A DNA stretch of 5,521 bases from Kiritimatiellia bacterium. GTDB lineage: Bacteria > Verrucomicrobiota > Kiritimatiellia > UBA8416. Positions 1 through 5,521 of this stretch are shown piece by piece; the first letter of the stretch is position 1; each line of letters opens with the position of its first letter. The stretch is taken from contig SLBU01000151.1 in assembly GCA_007126175.1 (NCBI GenBank), positions 1-5,521 on the forward strand, given 5' to 3'. The notes below the pieces were generated by a model. It was not told the origin of the DNA, ran no database searches, and was given only the letters and a program-made list of their open reading frames with translations. The position numbers and the translations under genes are program-made.

Positions 1-221
1 ACATGGCATTCTTACACAGGCTCCGCGCAGAGTGCCAGCAAATCATTGACATCCGCTATCGCCAGGCACTCCACAGTGTCGCCGTAGATGTACGGGAATT
101 CTCGACAGTCATAACGATGCAACGAGGAGGATGCGGAGGTGAAACGCTATCAAGCTCGGGCGAGGCAGCCGGTCCGCCCTACCTGAATTTGCATGAAAAC
201 GGTGACGGTACGGGGAGCGAC

Positions 222-233
222 TGCAGGCTTGCA
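222..233. promoter_or_regulatory. Imperfect palindrome upstream of glpK, possible operator
   Basis: TGCAGGCTTGCA matches its own reverse complement at 10 of 12 positions and lies about 46 bases upstream of the glpK start, where an operator or part of a promoter would sit. A TTG-containing hexamer at 229-234 and CATACT at 251-256 are 16 bases apart and could be weak -35 and -10 boxes. Both matches are poor, and a 12-base near-palindrome can arise by chance, so this is only a candidate. Confidence 0.15.
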
Positions 234-264
234 TCACATCTAATTCTTTCCATACTGTAGCAAC

Positions 265-272
265 AAGGGAGG
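265..272 (+). promoter_or_regulatory. Ribosome binding site of glpK
   Basis: AAGGGAGG is a near-ideal Shine-Dalgarno sequence ending 6 bases before the ATG at 279. It decides the start in favour of 279 over the in-frame ATG at 303, although the conserved part of the protein only begins around residue 8. Confidence 0.8.
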
Positions 273-278
273 CGCATC

Positions 279-1778
279 ATGCTCGCAAATCATCGCTTCG
301 TTATGGCCATTGACCAAGGCACGACCAGCTCAAGAGTTATTATCTTTGATGAAAACGGCGATATCCACTCGCAGGCCGGTGCCGAATTTGCCCAGCATTA
401 TCCGCACCCCGGCTGGGTGGAGCACGATGCCGGGGAAATCTGGCGCGTAACGCAAAGCGTGATGGACCAAGCGCTTGAGGCCGGACAACTTGAGGCCAGC
501 CAACTTGCCGCCATCGGCATCACCAATCAGCGCGAGACCGTTGTGCTCTGGGATCGCACAACCGGCGAACCCGTCCATCGCGCCATTGTCTGGCAGGATC
601 GCCGCACCGCCAACCTCTGCCGGGAACTACGCGAGGAAGGCCTCGAACCCGATTGGCAACAAAGAACCGGATTGCTGATCGATCCCTACTTCTCGGCCAC
701 CAAAGTAGCCTGGCTGCTCGCGCAAGATAACGACCTGCGTGCCCGTGCCGAAGCTGGCGAGATTGCCTTCGGAACGATCGATTCCTGGCTGGTTTGGAAA
801 CTGACCGGTGGACGCAAACACGTGACAGATATTACCAACGCCTCCCGCACCCTGCTCTATAATATCCGCGACTGCCAGTGGGAAAAATGCATCTTGCAGC
901 GACTCGACATTCCCGAAGCCATCCTGCCCACGGTCGTCCCCTCCTCCGCCATCATCGCCGAGACGGATCCTGTCCTATTTCACGGGCAAGCGATTCCCAT
1001 TGCCGGGATTGCAGGCGACCAGCAGGCCGCCCTCTTCGGCCAAGCCTGCATCCGCAAAGGACTCGCCAAGAATACGTATGGTACCGGTTCGTTCGTCCTC
1101 TTCCATACCGGCACCAAACCCATTTTGAGTCGCCAGCGCATGCTCACCACCGTCGCCTGGCAGCTTGGCAACGAGTCCGTCGAATATGCGCTCGAAGGCG
1201 CCATTTTCATCACGGGCGCAACCATCCAATGGCTGCGCGATGGACTGGGCATCATACAGACCGCCGCCGATAGCGAAACCCTCGCCCGCAGCATAGAGAA
1301 CAACGACGGGGTCTACTTCGTACCCGCGCTCACGGGTATGGGCGCACCGCACTGGACTCCTGATGCCCGTGGACTCCTTTGCGGACTTACCCGCGGTACG
1401 ACCAAAGCACATATCGCACGCGCTGCCTTGGAGAGTATTGCCTACCAGACGGCCGATGTCATCGATGCCATGTGTCAGGAAGCAGGCATTGGCCTTACCG
1501 AGCTGCGCGCCGATGGTGGCGCCTCGCTCAACAGCTTTCTCATGCAATTCCAGGCCGACATCTTAAACGTTCCTGTCGATGTACCGGTCATTAACGAAAC
1601 AACGGCACTTGGAGCAGCCTTGCTCGCAGGGCTGGCTGTTGGGATATGGCCTGATCGCCAAACGCTCGCCGATCGCTGGAAACTCGACCACCGCTATGAG
1701 CCAGGAATGTCGGCCAACCAACGCCAGCAGCTTCGCAACGGATGGAACACCGCCCTCCACCGCACCCTGCAAACATAA
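279..1778 (+). CDS. glpK: Glycerol kinase
   Basis: Cytosolic FGGY-family kinase that phosphorylates glycerol with ATP to sn-glycerol 3-phosphate, the entry step of glycerol use. The 499 residues match the usual length of about 500. Visible motifs are the phosphate-binding DQGTTSSR at 12-19, the glycerol-binding residues R85-E86 (in ITNQRET), W105 and Y137 (in DPYFSATK), the catalytic D247 in GDQQAALFG, the conserved YGTGSF at 267-272, and the C-terminal ADGGASLNSFLMQFQADI region. Start at 279 is backed by a strong ribosome binding site. Compared from memory with E. coli GlpK, the GGKGGTR loop that binds fructose 1,6-bisphosphate is shortened and its Arg is replaced (GQAIPI at 236-241). The C-terminal segment that binds IIAGlc is also unlike (PGMSANQRQQ). 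Enterobacterial feedback control is therefore probably absent. No glpF or glpD is seen in the window; the next gene begins about 130 bases downstream. Confidence 0.96.
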   Translation: MLANHRFVMAIDQGTTSSRVIIFDENGDIHSQAGAEFAQHYPHPGWVEHDAGEIWRVTQSVMDQALEAGQLEASQLAAIGITNQRETVVLWDRTTGEPVHRAIVWQDRRTANLCRELREEGLEPDWQQRTGLLIDPYFSATKVAWLLAQDNDLRARAEAGEIAFGTIDSWLVWKLTGGRKHVTDITNASRTLLYNIRDCQWEKCILQRLDIPEAILPTVVPSSAIIAETDPVLFHGQAIPIAGIAGDQQAALFGQACIRKGLAKNTYGTGSFVLFHTGTKPILSRQRMLTTVAWQLGNESVEYALEGAIFITGATIQWLRDGLGIIQTAADSETLARSIENNDGVYFVPALTGMGAPHWTPDARGLLCGLTRGTTKAHIARAALESIAYQTADVIDAMCQEAGIGLTELRADGGASLNSFLMQFQADILNVPVDVPVINETTALGAALLAGLAVGIWPDRQTLADRWKLDHRYEPGMSANQRQQLRNGWNTALHRTLQT

Positions 1779-1802
1779 TCACATGGGACAAAGGGCGACG
1801 TC

Positions 1803-1834
1803 TGGCAAATACATAGACGACATATGTCTTGCCA
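1803..1834. repeat. Imperfect inverted repeat between glpK and the ApgM-like gene
   Basis: TGGCAA (1803-1808) pairs with TTGCCA (1829-1834), and inside it ACATA (1811-1815) pairs with TATGT (1823-1827), leaving a small 2/1 internal loop and a 7-base loop. The hairpin begins 24 bases after the glpK stop. A run of six T lies at 1845-1850, 10 bases beyond the stem, which is too far for a textbook intrinsic terminator. It could be a weak terminator or mRNA-stabilising hairpin for glpK, or a protein-binding operator for the next gene. Confidence 0.4.
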
Positions 1835-1858
1835 ACTAAGCACGTTTTTTGGAAGAAT
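1829..1858 (+). promoter_or_regulatory. Weak candidate promoter before the ApgM-like gene
   Basis: TTGCCA (1829-1834) matches the -35 consensus at 5 of 6 positions, and AAGAAT (1853-1858) matches the -10 consensus at 4 of 6, with an 18-base spacer. The -35 box coincides with the right arm of the inverted repeat, so a regulator bound there could block it. The placement, 35-55 bases ahead of the likely start codon, is suitable. The match is modest and untested. Confidence 0.2.
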
Positions 1859-1912
1859 CCGGCGCGTGATCGTACTGGGAAGGCCCCAATCATGCAGAAG
1901 CGAAACTTTTAT

Positions 1913-3127
1913 ATGAAACAACCCAAAACACTTATTTTCCTGGGAGATGGAATGGCGGATGAGCCCATTCCCGAACTTGACGGCAAAACACCGATCGAGG
2001 TAGCGCAAACCCCCGGCATGGATGCCATCGCGGCCGCAGGCTGCTCAGGATCATTGCTCACCCTGCCAGAAGGCTACCCCACCAGCAGTGATGTAGCCAA
2101 CATGTCCGTGCTCGGCTGTGATCTGGCCCATGAATACGCTGGGCGGGGTGTACTGGAAGCAGCCAGTCAGCATATCCAGCTCAAACCCAAGGATATCGTC
2201 TTTCGCCTGAACCTGATCAGCGTAAAAGACGGCATTCTCCATGATTTTTCGGGTGGGCACCCCAGCCAGCAGGATGCCGAAGCCTTGATCCATGCGCTTA
2301 ACGAGCAGTTGGCAACACCGCATATACGCTTCTACCCAGGCGTAAGTTATCGCAATCTGCTCGTGATCTCGGGCGAGGTTTATAACAACGACATCGCCAC
2401 CGAAAAGCCGGATGACAATCAGGGCGAACCCGTGGCAGAACATCTACCCCGGGCGCAATGTGCCGCAGCAGAACCAACCGTTCAAATGCTGCACAAGTTG
2501 ATGCGCGATGCCGCAGACATCCTCGAAAACCAGCCCGTCAACCAGGCAGCGAGAGCAGCTGGACATGCCCCCGCCAACCAGATCTGGATTAACAGCGGCG
2601 GATCCCCGAAACCCTTCAGGACACTACAACAACGCTACAGTATCTCGGGGGCCATCATCTCTGCCGTGGATGTGATCAAAGGACTAGGACATTTCCTCGG
2701 AATGGACGTGATCAACGTCCCCGGTGCCACGGGCTACATCGATACCAATTACGAGGGCAAAGCAGCGACCGCCGTGGAAGCGCTGCAAACCCACGACTTC
2801 GTATACCTGCACCTGGAAGCGATCGACGAAGTTTCGCATGCCCAGGATCTGCAACTGAAAATCGAAACGATCGAAGCCTTCGACCGTCGCATCATTGTTC
2901 CGGTTCTCGAAAAACTGGGCATAGGCACTGCAACCTTTGCTCTCCTTCCTGATCACCCCGTGCCGATACGACTTGGCAAGCATACGCGCGAACCTGTTCC
3001 TGTCTCGATTTGCGGGCCGGGCTGGCAACCCGACCACATACAACATTACAGCGAAGCATCCTGCCCACTGGGCGCGCTTGGCGCAATGCCCGCAGGTGGC
3101 CTCATGCAAAAACTCTTTGGTATATAA
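1913..3127 (+). CDS. ApgM-like cofactor-independent phosphoglycerate mutase / proposed homoserine kinase family
   Basis: Member of the metal-dependent alkaline phosphatase superfamily, archaeal-type 2,3-bisphosphoglycerate-independent phosphoglycerate mutase branch. With the start at 1913 it has 404 residues, close to the usual 400-410. Two-metal site residues are visible: D12 in FLGDGMAD, the likely phosphorylated S59 in TSSDVANMS, D305 and H309 in AIDEVSHAQD, D347-H348 in LLPDHP and H357. The family signature SGAIISAVDVIKGLG (245-259) followed by VPGATGYIDTNYEGKA is intact. The start is uncertain: ATG at 1892 has GGGAAGG 8 bases upstream, but homologues usually begin at KTLIFLGDG, favouring 1913; a TTG at 1829 is unlikely. 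The role is open. It could interconvert 3- and 2-phosphoglycerate, or act on homoserine or threonine, as proposed for one subgroup of this family. Its position just before cobamide genes, including cobD, makes the second option attractive but unproven. Confidence 0.88.
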   Translation: MKQPKTLIFLGDGMADEPIPELDGKTPIEVAQTPGMDAIAAAGCSGSLLTLPEGYPTSSDVANMSVLGCDLAHEYAGRGVLEAASQHIQLKPKDIVFRLNLISVKDGILHDFSGGHPSQQDAEALIHALNEQLATPHIRFYPGVSYRNLLVISGEVYNNDIATEKPDDNQGEPVAEHLPRAQCAAAEPTVQMLHKLMRDAADILENQPVNQAARAAGHAPANQIWINSGGSPKPFRTLQQRYSISGAIISAVDVIKGLGHFLGMDVINVPGATGYIDTNYEGKAATAVEALQTHDFVYLHLEAIDEVSHAQDLQLKIETIEAFDRRIIVPVLEKLGIGTATFALLPDHPVPIRLGKHTREPVPVSICGPGWQPDHIQHYSEASCPLGALGAMPAGGLMQKLFGI

Positions 3128-3151
3128 TGCCGCCGACCTTAGGCAGTGGCA
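3123..3151 (+). promoter_or_regulatory. TATAAT hexamer and small hairpin before the cbiR-like gene
   Basis: A perfect TATAAT at 3123-3128 overlaps the stop codon of the ApgM-like gene, 50 bases before the cbiR-like start. No good -35 box lies 16-18 bases upstream, so promoter activity is doubtful. Immediately after it, TGCCGC (3128-3133) can pair with GTGGCA (3146-3151) through five Watson-Crick pairs and one G-T pair; there is no T-run, so it is not a terminator. The spacer is too short for a cobalamin riboswitch. This may be an internal promoter, or simply an AT-rich stop region within one transcript. Confidence 0.2.
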
Positions 3152-3177
3152 AAGAACGGCCGAAGTTATAGCATATT

Positions 3178-3978
3178 ATGAACACACAATCTGAAGTAAC
3201 GCCTTTAGCGCATGCCGCCGGGCGCCACAGACCCCATACGCCATTCCGCCTCGGCTGCACCTCGTTCCTCCTGCCGGAAGACATCCTACCAAACATCGAG
3301 TATGTCGCCGGTTTCGTGGATGATGTGGAAATCCTTATCTTCGAGTCCGATGCCATTTCGCCATTGCCTACACAGGAAGTAGTCGCAGAAATGGAACGCA
3401 TCCGAGCCACCCACAACATGAGCTATTCCGTGCACCTTCCGCTTGATGCCTATCTGGCAGATCCCGATCCCACCATCCGCGAGACCAGCGTGCAAAAGTG
3501 CTTGCGCGTGCGCGATCGCCTGCAAAGTGCCGTAACACCCCGCTATGTGATACACACCGAACCTTGGAAAGCACACCCCGATGTGCAGAGCACGATGCAG
3601 GCACTGCAAGCCACCATTCAAGGCGGCTTTACCCCGGCATCCTTATGCATCGAGTACAATAATCCGTTTTTCCATGATATTGCCACGCCCGCACGCGAAT
3701 TGGGCATCACCTTCTGCATGGATGTGGGCCATCTGTTATTGCACGGCGAAAACCCGATCCATTTTCTTGAACGCTACGGCGATAACACGCACATCATCCA
3801 CCTGCACGCGGTCGCCAATGGACGCGACCACCATGATCTCTCCCATCTGGAACCCACACTTTTGAAAGCTGTGCTCGACTTTGCCGGATCATCCGCTAAT
3901 GATCCCGTTGTCTCCATTGAAGTATTTAGCAAAGATCGTTTTCTTACATCCCTGGCTATTCTGGAGAAATATTTGTGA
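3178..3978 (+). CDS. cbiR: CbiR-like cobamide-remodelling hydrolase (AP endonuclease 2 / xylose isomerase-like TIM barrel)
   Basis: A 266-residue TIM-barrel protein with the spaced metal-ligand pattern of the AP endonuclease 2 / sugar phosphate isomerase superfamily: H86 (YSVHLPLD), H126 (YVIHTEP), E159 (LCIEYNN), D182 and H185 (FCMDVGHLL), H208 and H210 (HIIHLHA), H218-H219 (GRDHHD) and E248 (VSIEVF). These lie at the ends of predicted beta strands. There is no signal peptide or membrane segment, so it is likely cytosolic. CbiR, described from Akkermansia muciniphila, belongs to this superfamily and, as I recall, hydrolyses the phosphoribosyl bond of the cobamide nucleotide loop so that the corrinoid can be rebuilt. 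The 4-base overlap with cobU strongly supports a cobamide role. The first 23 residues look disordered and the ribosome binding site is poor (GAAG 12 bases upstream), but an in-frame TAG at 3169 limits upstream extension. An unrelated sugar isomerase is the main alternative. Confidence 0.78.
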   Translation: MNTQSEVTPLAHAAGRHRPHTPFRLGCTSFLLPEDILPNIEYVAGFVDDVEILIFESDAISPLPTQEVVAEMERIRATHNMSYSVHLPLDAYLADPDPTIRETSVQKCLRVRDRLQSAVTPRYVIHTEPWKAHPDVQSTMQALQATIQGGFTPASLCIEYNNPFFHDIATPARELGITFCMDVGHLLLHGENPIHFLERYGDNTHIIHLHAVANGRDHHDLSHLEPTLLKAVLDFAGSSANDPVVSIEVFSKDRFLTSLAILEKYL

Positions 3979-4514
3979 AACATGTAACACTGGTAACCGG
4001 AGGGGTCCGCAGCGGAAAAAGCACGCATGCCCTGGAACTTGCGCAGTCATACCCCAAACGCGTATTTATCGCCACAGCCACCCCATTCGATTCGGAAATG
4101 GAATCCCGCATCGCCAAACACCAGGCAGAGCGCGGCCTGACATTTGATACCATCGAGGAACCGGTACATCTGGCTGAGGCATTGTGCAAGGTTCCCCAAA
4201 ATACCGACGTCGTACTCATCGATTGCCTCACGATCTGGGCCAGTAACCTGCTCTTTCGCTTTGGCGAGGACAAGGATTGGTTTCCACAAATCGACAGCCT
4301 GCTCGATGCACTATCAAACCCGCCCTGCAATGTAGTTCTCGTAACCAACGAGGTTGGCATGGGCATTGTGCCCGAAAGCCCGCTCGGACGCCGCTTCCGC
4401 GATCTTGCTGGCAGCATCAATCAACACGTTGCGCGCGTGGCCACCCGCGTCGTGTTCATGGTTAGCGGCATCCCCATGCAAATCAAGCCGCAACACGGGG
4501 GCGCGGTATGCTGA
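3975..4514 (+). CDS. cobU: Adenosylcobinamide kinase / adenosylcobinamide-phosphate guanylyltransferase
   Basis: Bifunctional cytosolic enzyme (CobU; CobP in aerobic-pathway naming) that phosphorylates adenosylcobinamide and then transfers GMP to give adenosylcobinamide-GDP, the substrate of CobS. Its 179 residues match the usual length of about 180. The P-loop GGVRSGKS is at 9-16. RIAKH at 45-49 places H49 where the guanylylated His of Salmonella CobU (H46) is expected. The Walker B-like LIDCLTIWASNLL is at 81-93, and the family signature TNEVGMGIVPESPLGRRFRD is at 124-143. The start is GTG at 3975, sharing GTGA with the cbiR-like stop, with GGAG 8 bases upstream. This overlap implies translational coupling. 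Cobinamide phosphate released by a CbiR-type hydrolase could enter directly at its second reaction. Confidence 0.96.
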   Translation: MKHVTLVTGGVRSGKSTHALELAQSYPKRVFIATATPFDSEMESRIAKHQAERGLTFDTIEEPVHLAEALCKVPQNTDVVLIDCLTIWASNLLFRFGEDKDWFPQIDSLLDALSNPPCNVVLVTNEVGMGIVPESPLGRRFRDLAGSINQHVARVATRVVFMVSGIPMQIKPQHGGAVC

Positions 4515-5278
4515 AAGGTTTCGTCACGGCAATTCGCACATTAACCATTCTGCCTTGCCCCGGACGGGACGCAAACTCGTTCCGCAGCGCCTTACCATGG
4601 TTTCCGCTTGTGGGACTGATCCTCGGGCTTCTCGCCATCACACCCGCCTTGCTGGCCACCCATGTGGCCACATGGCTATGGCCCGAGGCAACAGCAGCAC
4701 TGACACTCATTCTCGGAGTCATGCTCACACGCGGTCTGCATCTGGATGGCTTGGCAGACTGTGTCGATGGTTTCGGAGGTGGCCGACGCAACCGAGAAAA
4801 GATTCTAGCCATCATGAAAGATCCACACGCAGGCGCATTTGGGCAACTCGCCCTCATTTTAACATTGCTCCTGCAATGGGTTATTCTCAAACAGCTCATC
4901 GTGCTGGGTGCCCTACCCTGGATCCTCTACGCATTTGTCCTCTCGCGCACCGTACAAGTCTATCTCGCCGTACGCTTCCCCTATGCCCGCGCAGAAGGTG
5001 GCACCGCCGCACCCTTCATTCGCGACGCAACCCAGCGCGATTTTATAACCGCACTGTTTGTATGCAGTGGCCTCCTGCTCTTCGCCGGCAATGCCATCAC
5101 CCCCATGTTCTTTACCCTGGCCGCAATCCTGCTGGCGGCCGAAGCCATGGGACGCTGGTGCCAGAAACGCATTGGCGGCATCACAGGCGATATCCTCGGC
5201 GCGGGCAGCGTCCTGGCAGAAAACGCCGTCCTGCTCGCTGGCACCGCCATCGCCCCTATACTCTCGAAAGGAATCTAG
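4508..5278 (+). CDS. cobS: Adenosylcobinamide-GDP ribazoletransferase (cobalamin synthase)
   Basis: Integral inner-membrane enzyme (CobS; CobV elsewhere) that joins adenosylcobinamide-GDP with alpha-ribazole or its phosphate, completing the nucleotide loop. The 256 residues match the usual 245-260. The hallmark GLHLDGLADCVDGFGGGR begins at 76, with the acidic metal-binding cluster D80, D84 and D87, followed by AIMKDPHAGAFG at 101-112 and the conserved GGITGDILGA at 223-232. Hydrophobic membrane segments are visible at roughly 32-57, 61-74, 113-135, 136-156, 178-193, 196-214 and 234-252. The ATG at 4508 overlaps the cobU stop by 7 bases and has a GGGGG run 6 bases upstream, so it is coupled to cobU. 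The usual partners CobT and an alpha-ribazole phosphatase (CobC) are not in the window. Confidence 0.96.
   Translation: MLKGFVTAIRTLTILPCPGRDANSFRSALPWFPLVGLILGLLAITPALLATHVATWLWPEATAALTLILGVMLTRGLHLDGLADCVDGFGGGRRNREKILAIMKDPHAGAFGQLALILTLLLQWVILKQLIVLGALPWILYAFVLSRTVQVYLAVRFPYARAEGGTAAPFIRDATQRDFITALFVCSGLLLFAGNAITPMFFTLAAILLAAEAMGRWCQKRIGGITGDILGAGSVLAENAVLLAGTAIAPILSKGI
5268..5273 (+). promoter_or_regulatory. Ribosome binding site of cobD
   Basis: AAGGAA lies inside the last codons of cobS and ends 9 bases before the ATG at 5283. It supports that start and independent re-initiation after the cobS stop, which is 4 bases ahead. Confidence 0.55.
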
Positions 5279-5282
5279 GCAT

Positions 5283-5521
5283 ATGAACCAAGCACCCCAT
5301 GGCGGGGATCTGCGCAAACTGGCTGCTATTTGTGGCTTACCCCCCGAACACATTCTGGATTTTTCGGCCAGCATCAATCCCTATGGCCCACCGGAGTGGC
5401 TGCGCCCCTTGGTAAGTCGCAATGTCAGTGCGCTACGGCATTATCCCGATCCAGAGGCCACCGCCTGTCGCGAGGCGGCAGCCTTACGGTATCATGAGAA
5501 TCCCGACGGGGTACTCGTTGG
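5283..5521 (+). CDS. cobD: L-threonine-O-3-phosphate decarboxylase, 5' part (runs off the window)
   Basis: The first 79 codons of a PLP-dependent, HisC-like aminotransferase-fold enzyme. CobD (called CobC in some species) decarboxylates L-threonine-O-3-phosphate to (R)-1-amino-2-propanol O-2-phosphate, the linker attached to cobyric acid. The N-terminus is diagnostic: HGGD at 6-9, LDFSASINPYGPP at 25-37 and the HYPDPEA substrate-binding region at 53-59. The PLP lysine lies beyond the window edge (usual length about 350-370). It starts 4 bases after cobS and has a suitable ribosome binding site, so it belongs to the same operon. Its presence shows that the cell builds the aminopropanol linker itself and does not rely only on cobinamide salvage. 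HisC-type histidinol-phosphate aminotransferase is the alternative, but the HGGD opening and the context argue against it. Confidence 0.92.
   Translation, partial: MNQAPHGGDLRKLAAICGLPPEHILDFSASINPYGPPEWLRPLVSRNVSALRHYPDPEATACREAAALRYHENPDGVLV

Larger units (their letters stand above)
1..278. other. Upstream region without a supportable gene
   Basis: This stretch precedes glpK. The + frame from position 3 is open to a TAG at 258-260 (85 codons), but its product is rich in Arg, Gly and Ser with no recognisable motif, and no Shine-Dalgarno site can be judged because the window begins there. The opposite strand carries a short open stretch from about 138 down to a TAA at 14-12 whose translation looks somewhat protein-like (contains FPYIYGD and ADVNDLLALC), with GC-rich third positions but no ATG. 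Either could be the remnant or edge of a neighbouring gene. No tRNA, rRNA or clear riboswitch was seen. The last 50 bases form the glpK leader. Confidence 0.5.

Noticed and set aside
3..260. 85-codon + strand open frame before glpK
   Set aside because: No recognisable motif, a low-complexity Gly/Ser-rich second half and no visible ribosome binding site; kept only as an undecided region.
975..1547. Minus-strand open frame of 190 codons inside glpK
   Set aside because: It lies wholly antisense to the conserved catalytic half of glycerol kinase and shows no domain; GC-biased third positions create such frames.
1845..1850. T-run as an intrinsic terminator for glpK
   Set aside because: The nearest stem ends at 1834, leaving 10 unpaired bases before the T-run, and the inner stem is AT-rich; not a convincing terminator.
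1829..1891. TTG start at 1829 extending the ApgM-like protein by 28 residues
   Set aside because: The extra residues do not fit the family N-terminus, no ribosome binding site precedes the TTG, and the TTG lies within the inverted repeat.
3512..3519. GCGATCGC octamer, as in cyanobacterial HIP1
   Set aside because: I noticed only a single clear copy in the window, whereas HIP1-rich genomes carry it about every kilobase; it is likely chance.
4354..5286. Long + strand open frame of 310 codons across cobU and cobS
   Set aside because: It overlaps two unmistakable genes in another frame, and its product is Arg/His/Pro-rich low-complexity sequence without any motif; it is a shadow frame.

Overview
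This window reads as bacterial chromosome with moderately high GC. All recognisable genes lie on the + strand. It holds a complete glycerol kinase gene (glpK), then a gene for a cofactor-independent phosphoglycerate mutase (ApgM-like protein of the alkaline phosphatase superfamily). After these comes a tightly packed cobamide (vitamin B12) nucleotide-loop operon: a TIM-barrel protein resembling the cobamide-remodelling hydrolase CbiR, then cobU, cobS and the 5' end of cobD, which runs off the window. The taxon cannot be fixed from the sequence. Good Shine-Dalgarno sites, cobU/cobS/cobD spelled as in Gram-negative bacteria and a CbiR-like gene fit a Verrucomicrobiota/PVC-type or deltaproteobacterial-type anaerobe, but that is inference.

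Layout. 1-278: no gene I can defend; it ends with the glpK leader and a strong ribosome binding site. 279-1778: glpK. 1779-1912: intergenic stretch with a strong imperfect inverted repeat and a weak candidate promoter. 1913-3127 (or from 1892): ApgM-like gene. 3128-3177: short spacer with a TATAAT hexamer and a small hairpin. 3178-3978: cbiR-like gene. 3975-4514: cobU, GTG start inside the upstream stop. 4508-5278: cobS, overlapping cobU by 7 bases. 5283-5521: cobD, 5' part only.

How the genes work together. CobU activates adenosylcobinamide or its phosphate to adenosylcobinamide-GDP, and CobS joins that to the alpha-ribazole lower ligand. CobD makes aminopropanol phosphate from L-threonine phosphate for the linker. 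A CbiR-type hydrolase would cut imported cobamides at the phosphoribosyl bond and feed the corrinoid back to CobU and CobS, so the operon appears to combine salvage or remodelling with assembly. The ApgM-like protein is the interesting unknown. It may be an ordinary glycolytic mutase, which would suit its glpK neighbour. Alternatively, since relatives were proposed to be homoserine kinases, it may supply the L-threonine phosphate that CobD needs. No cobalamin riboswitch was recognised by eye in the window.
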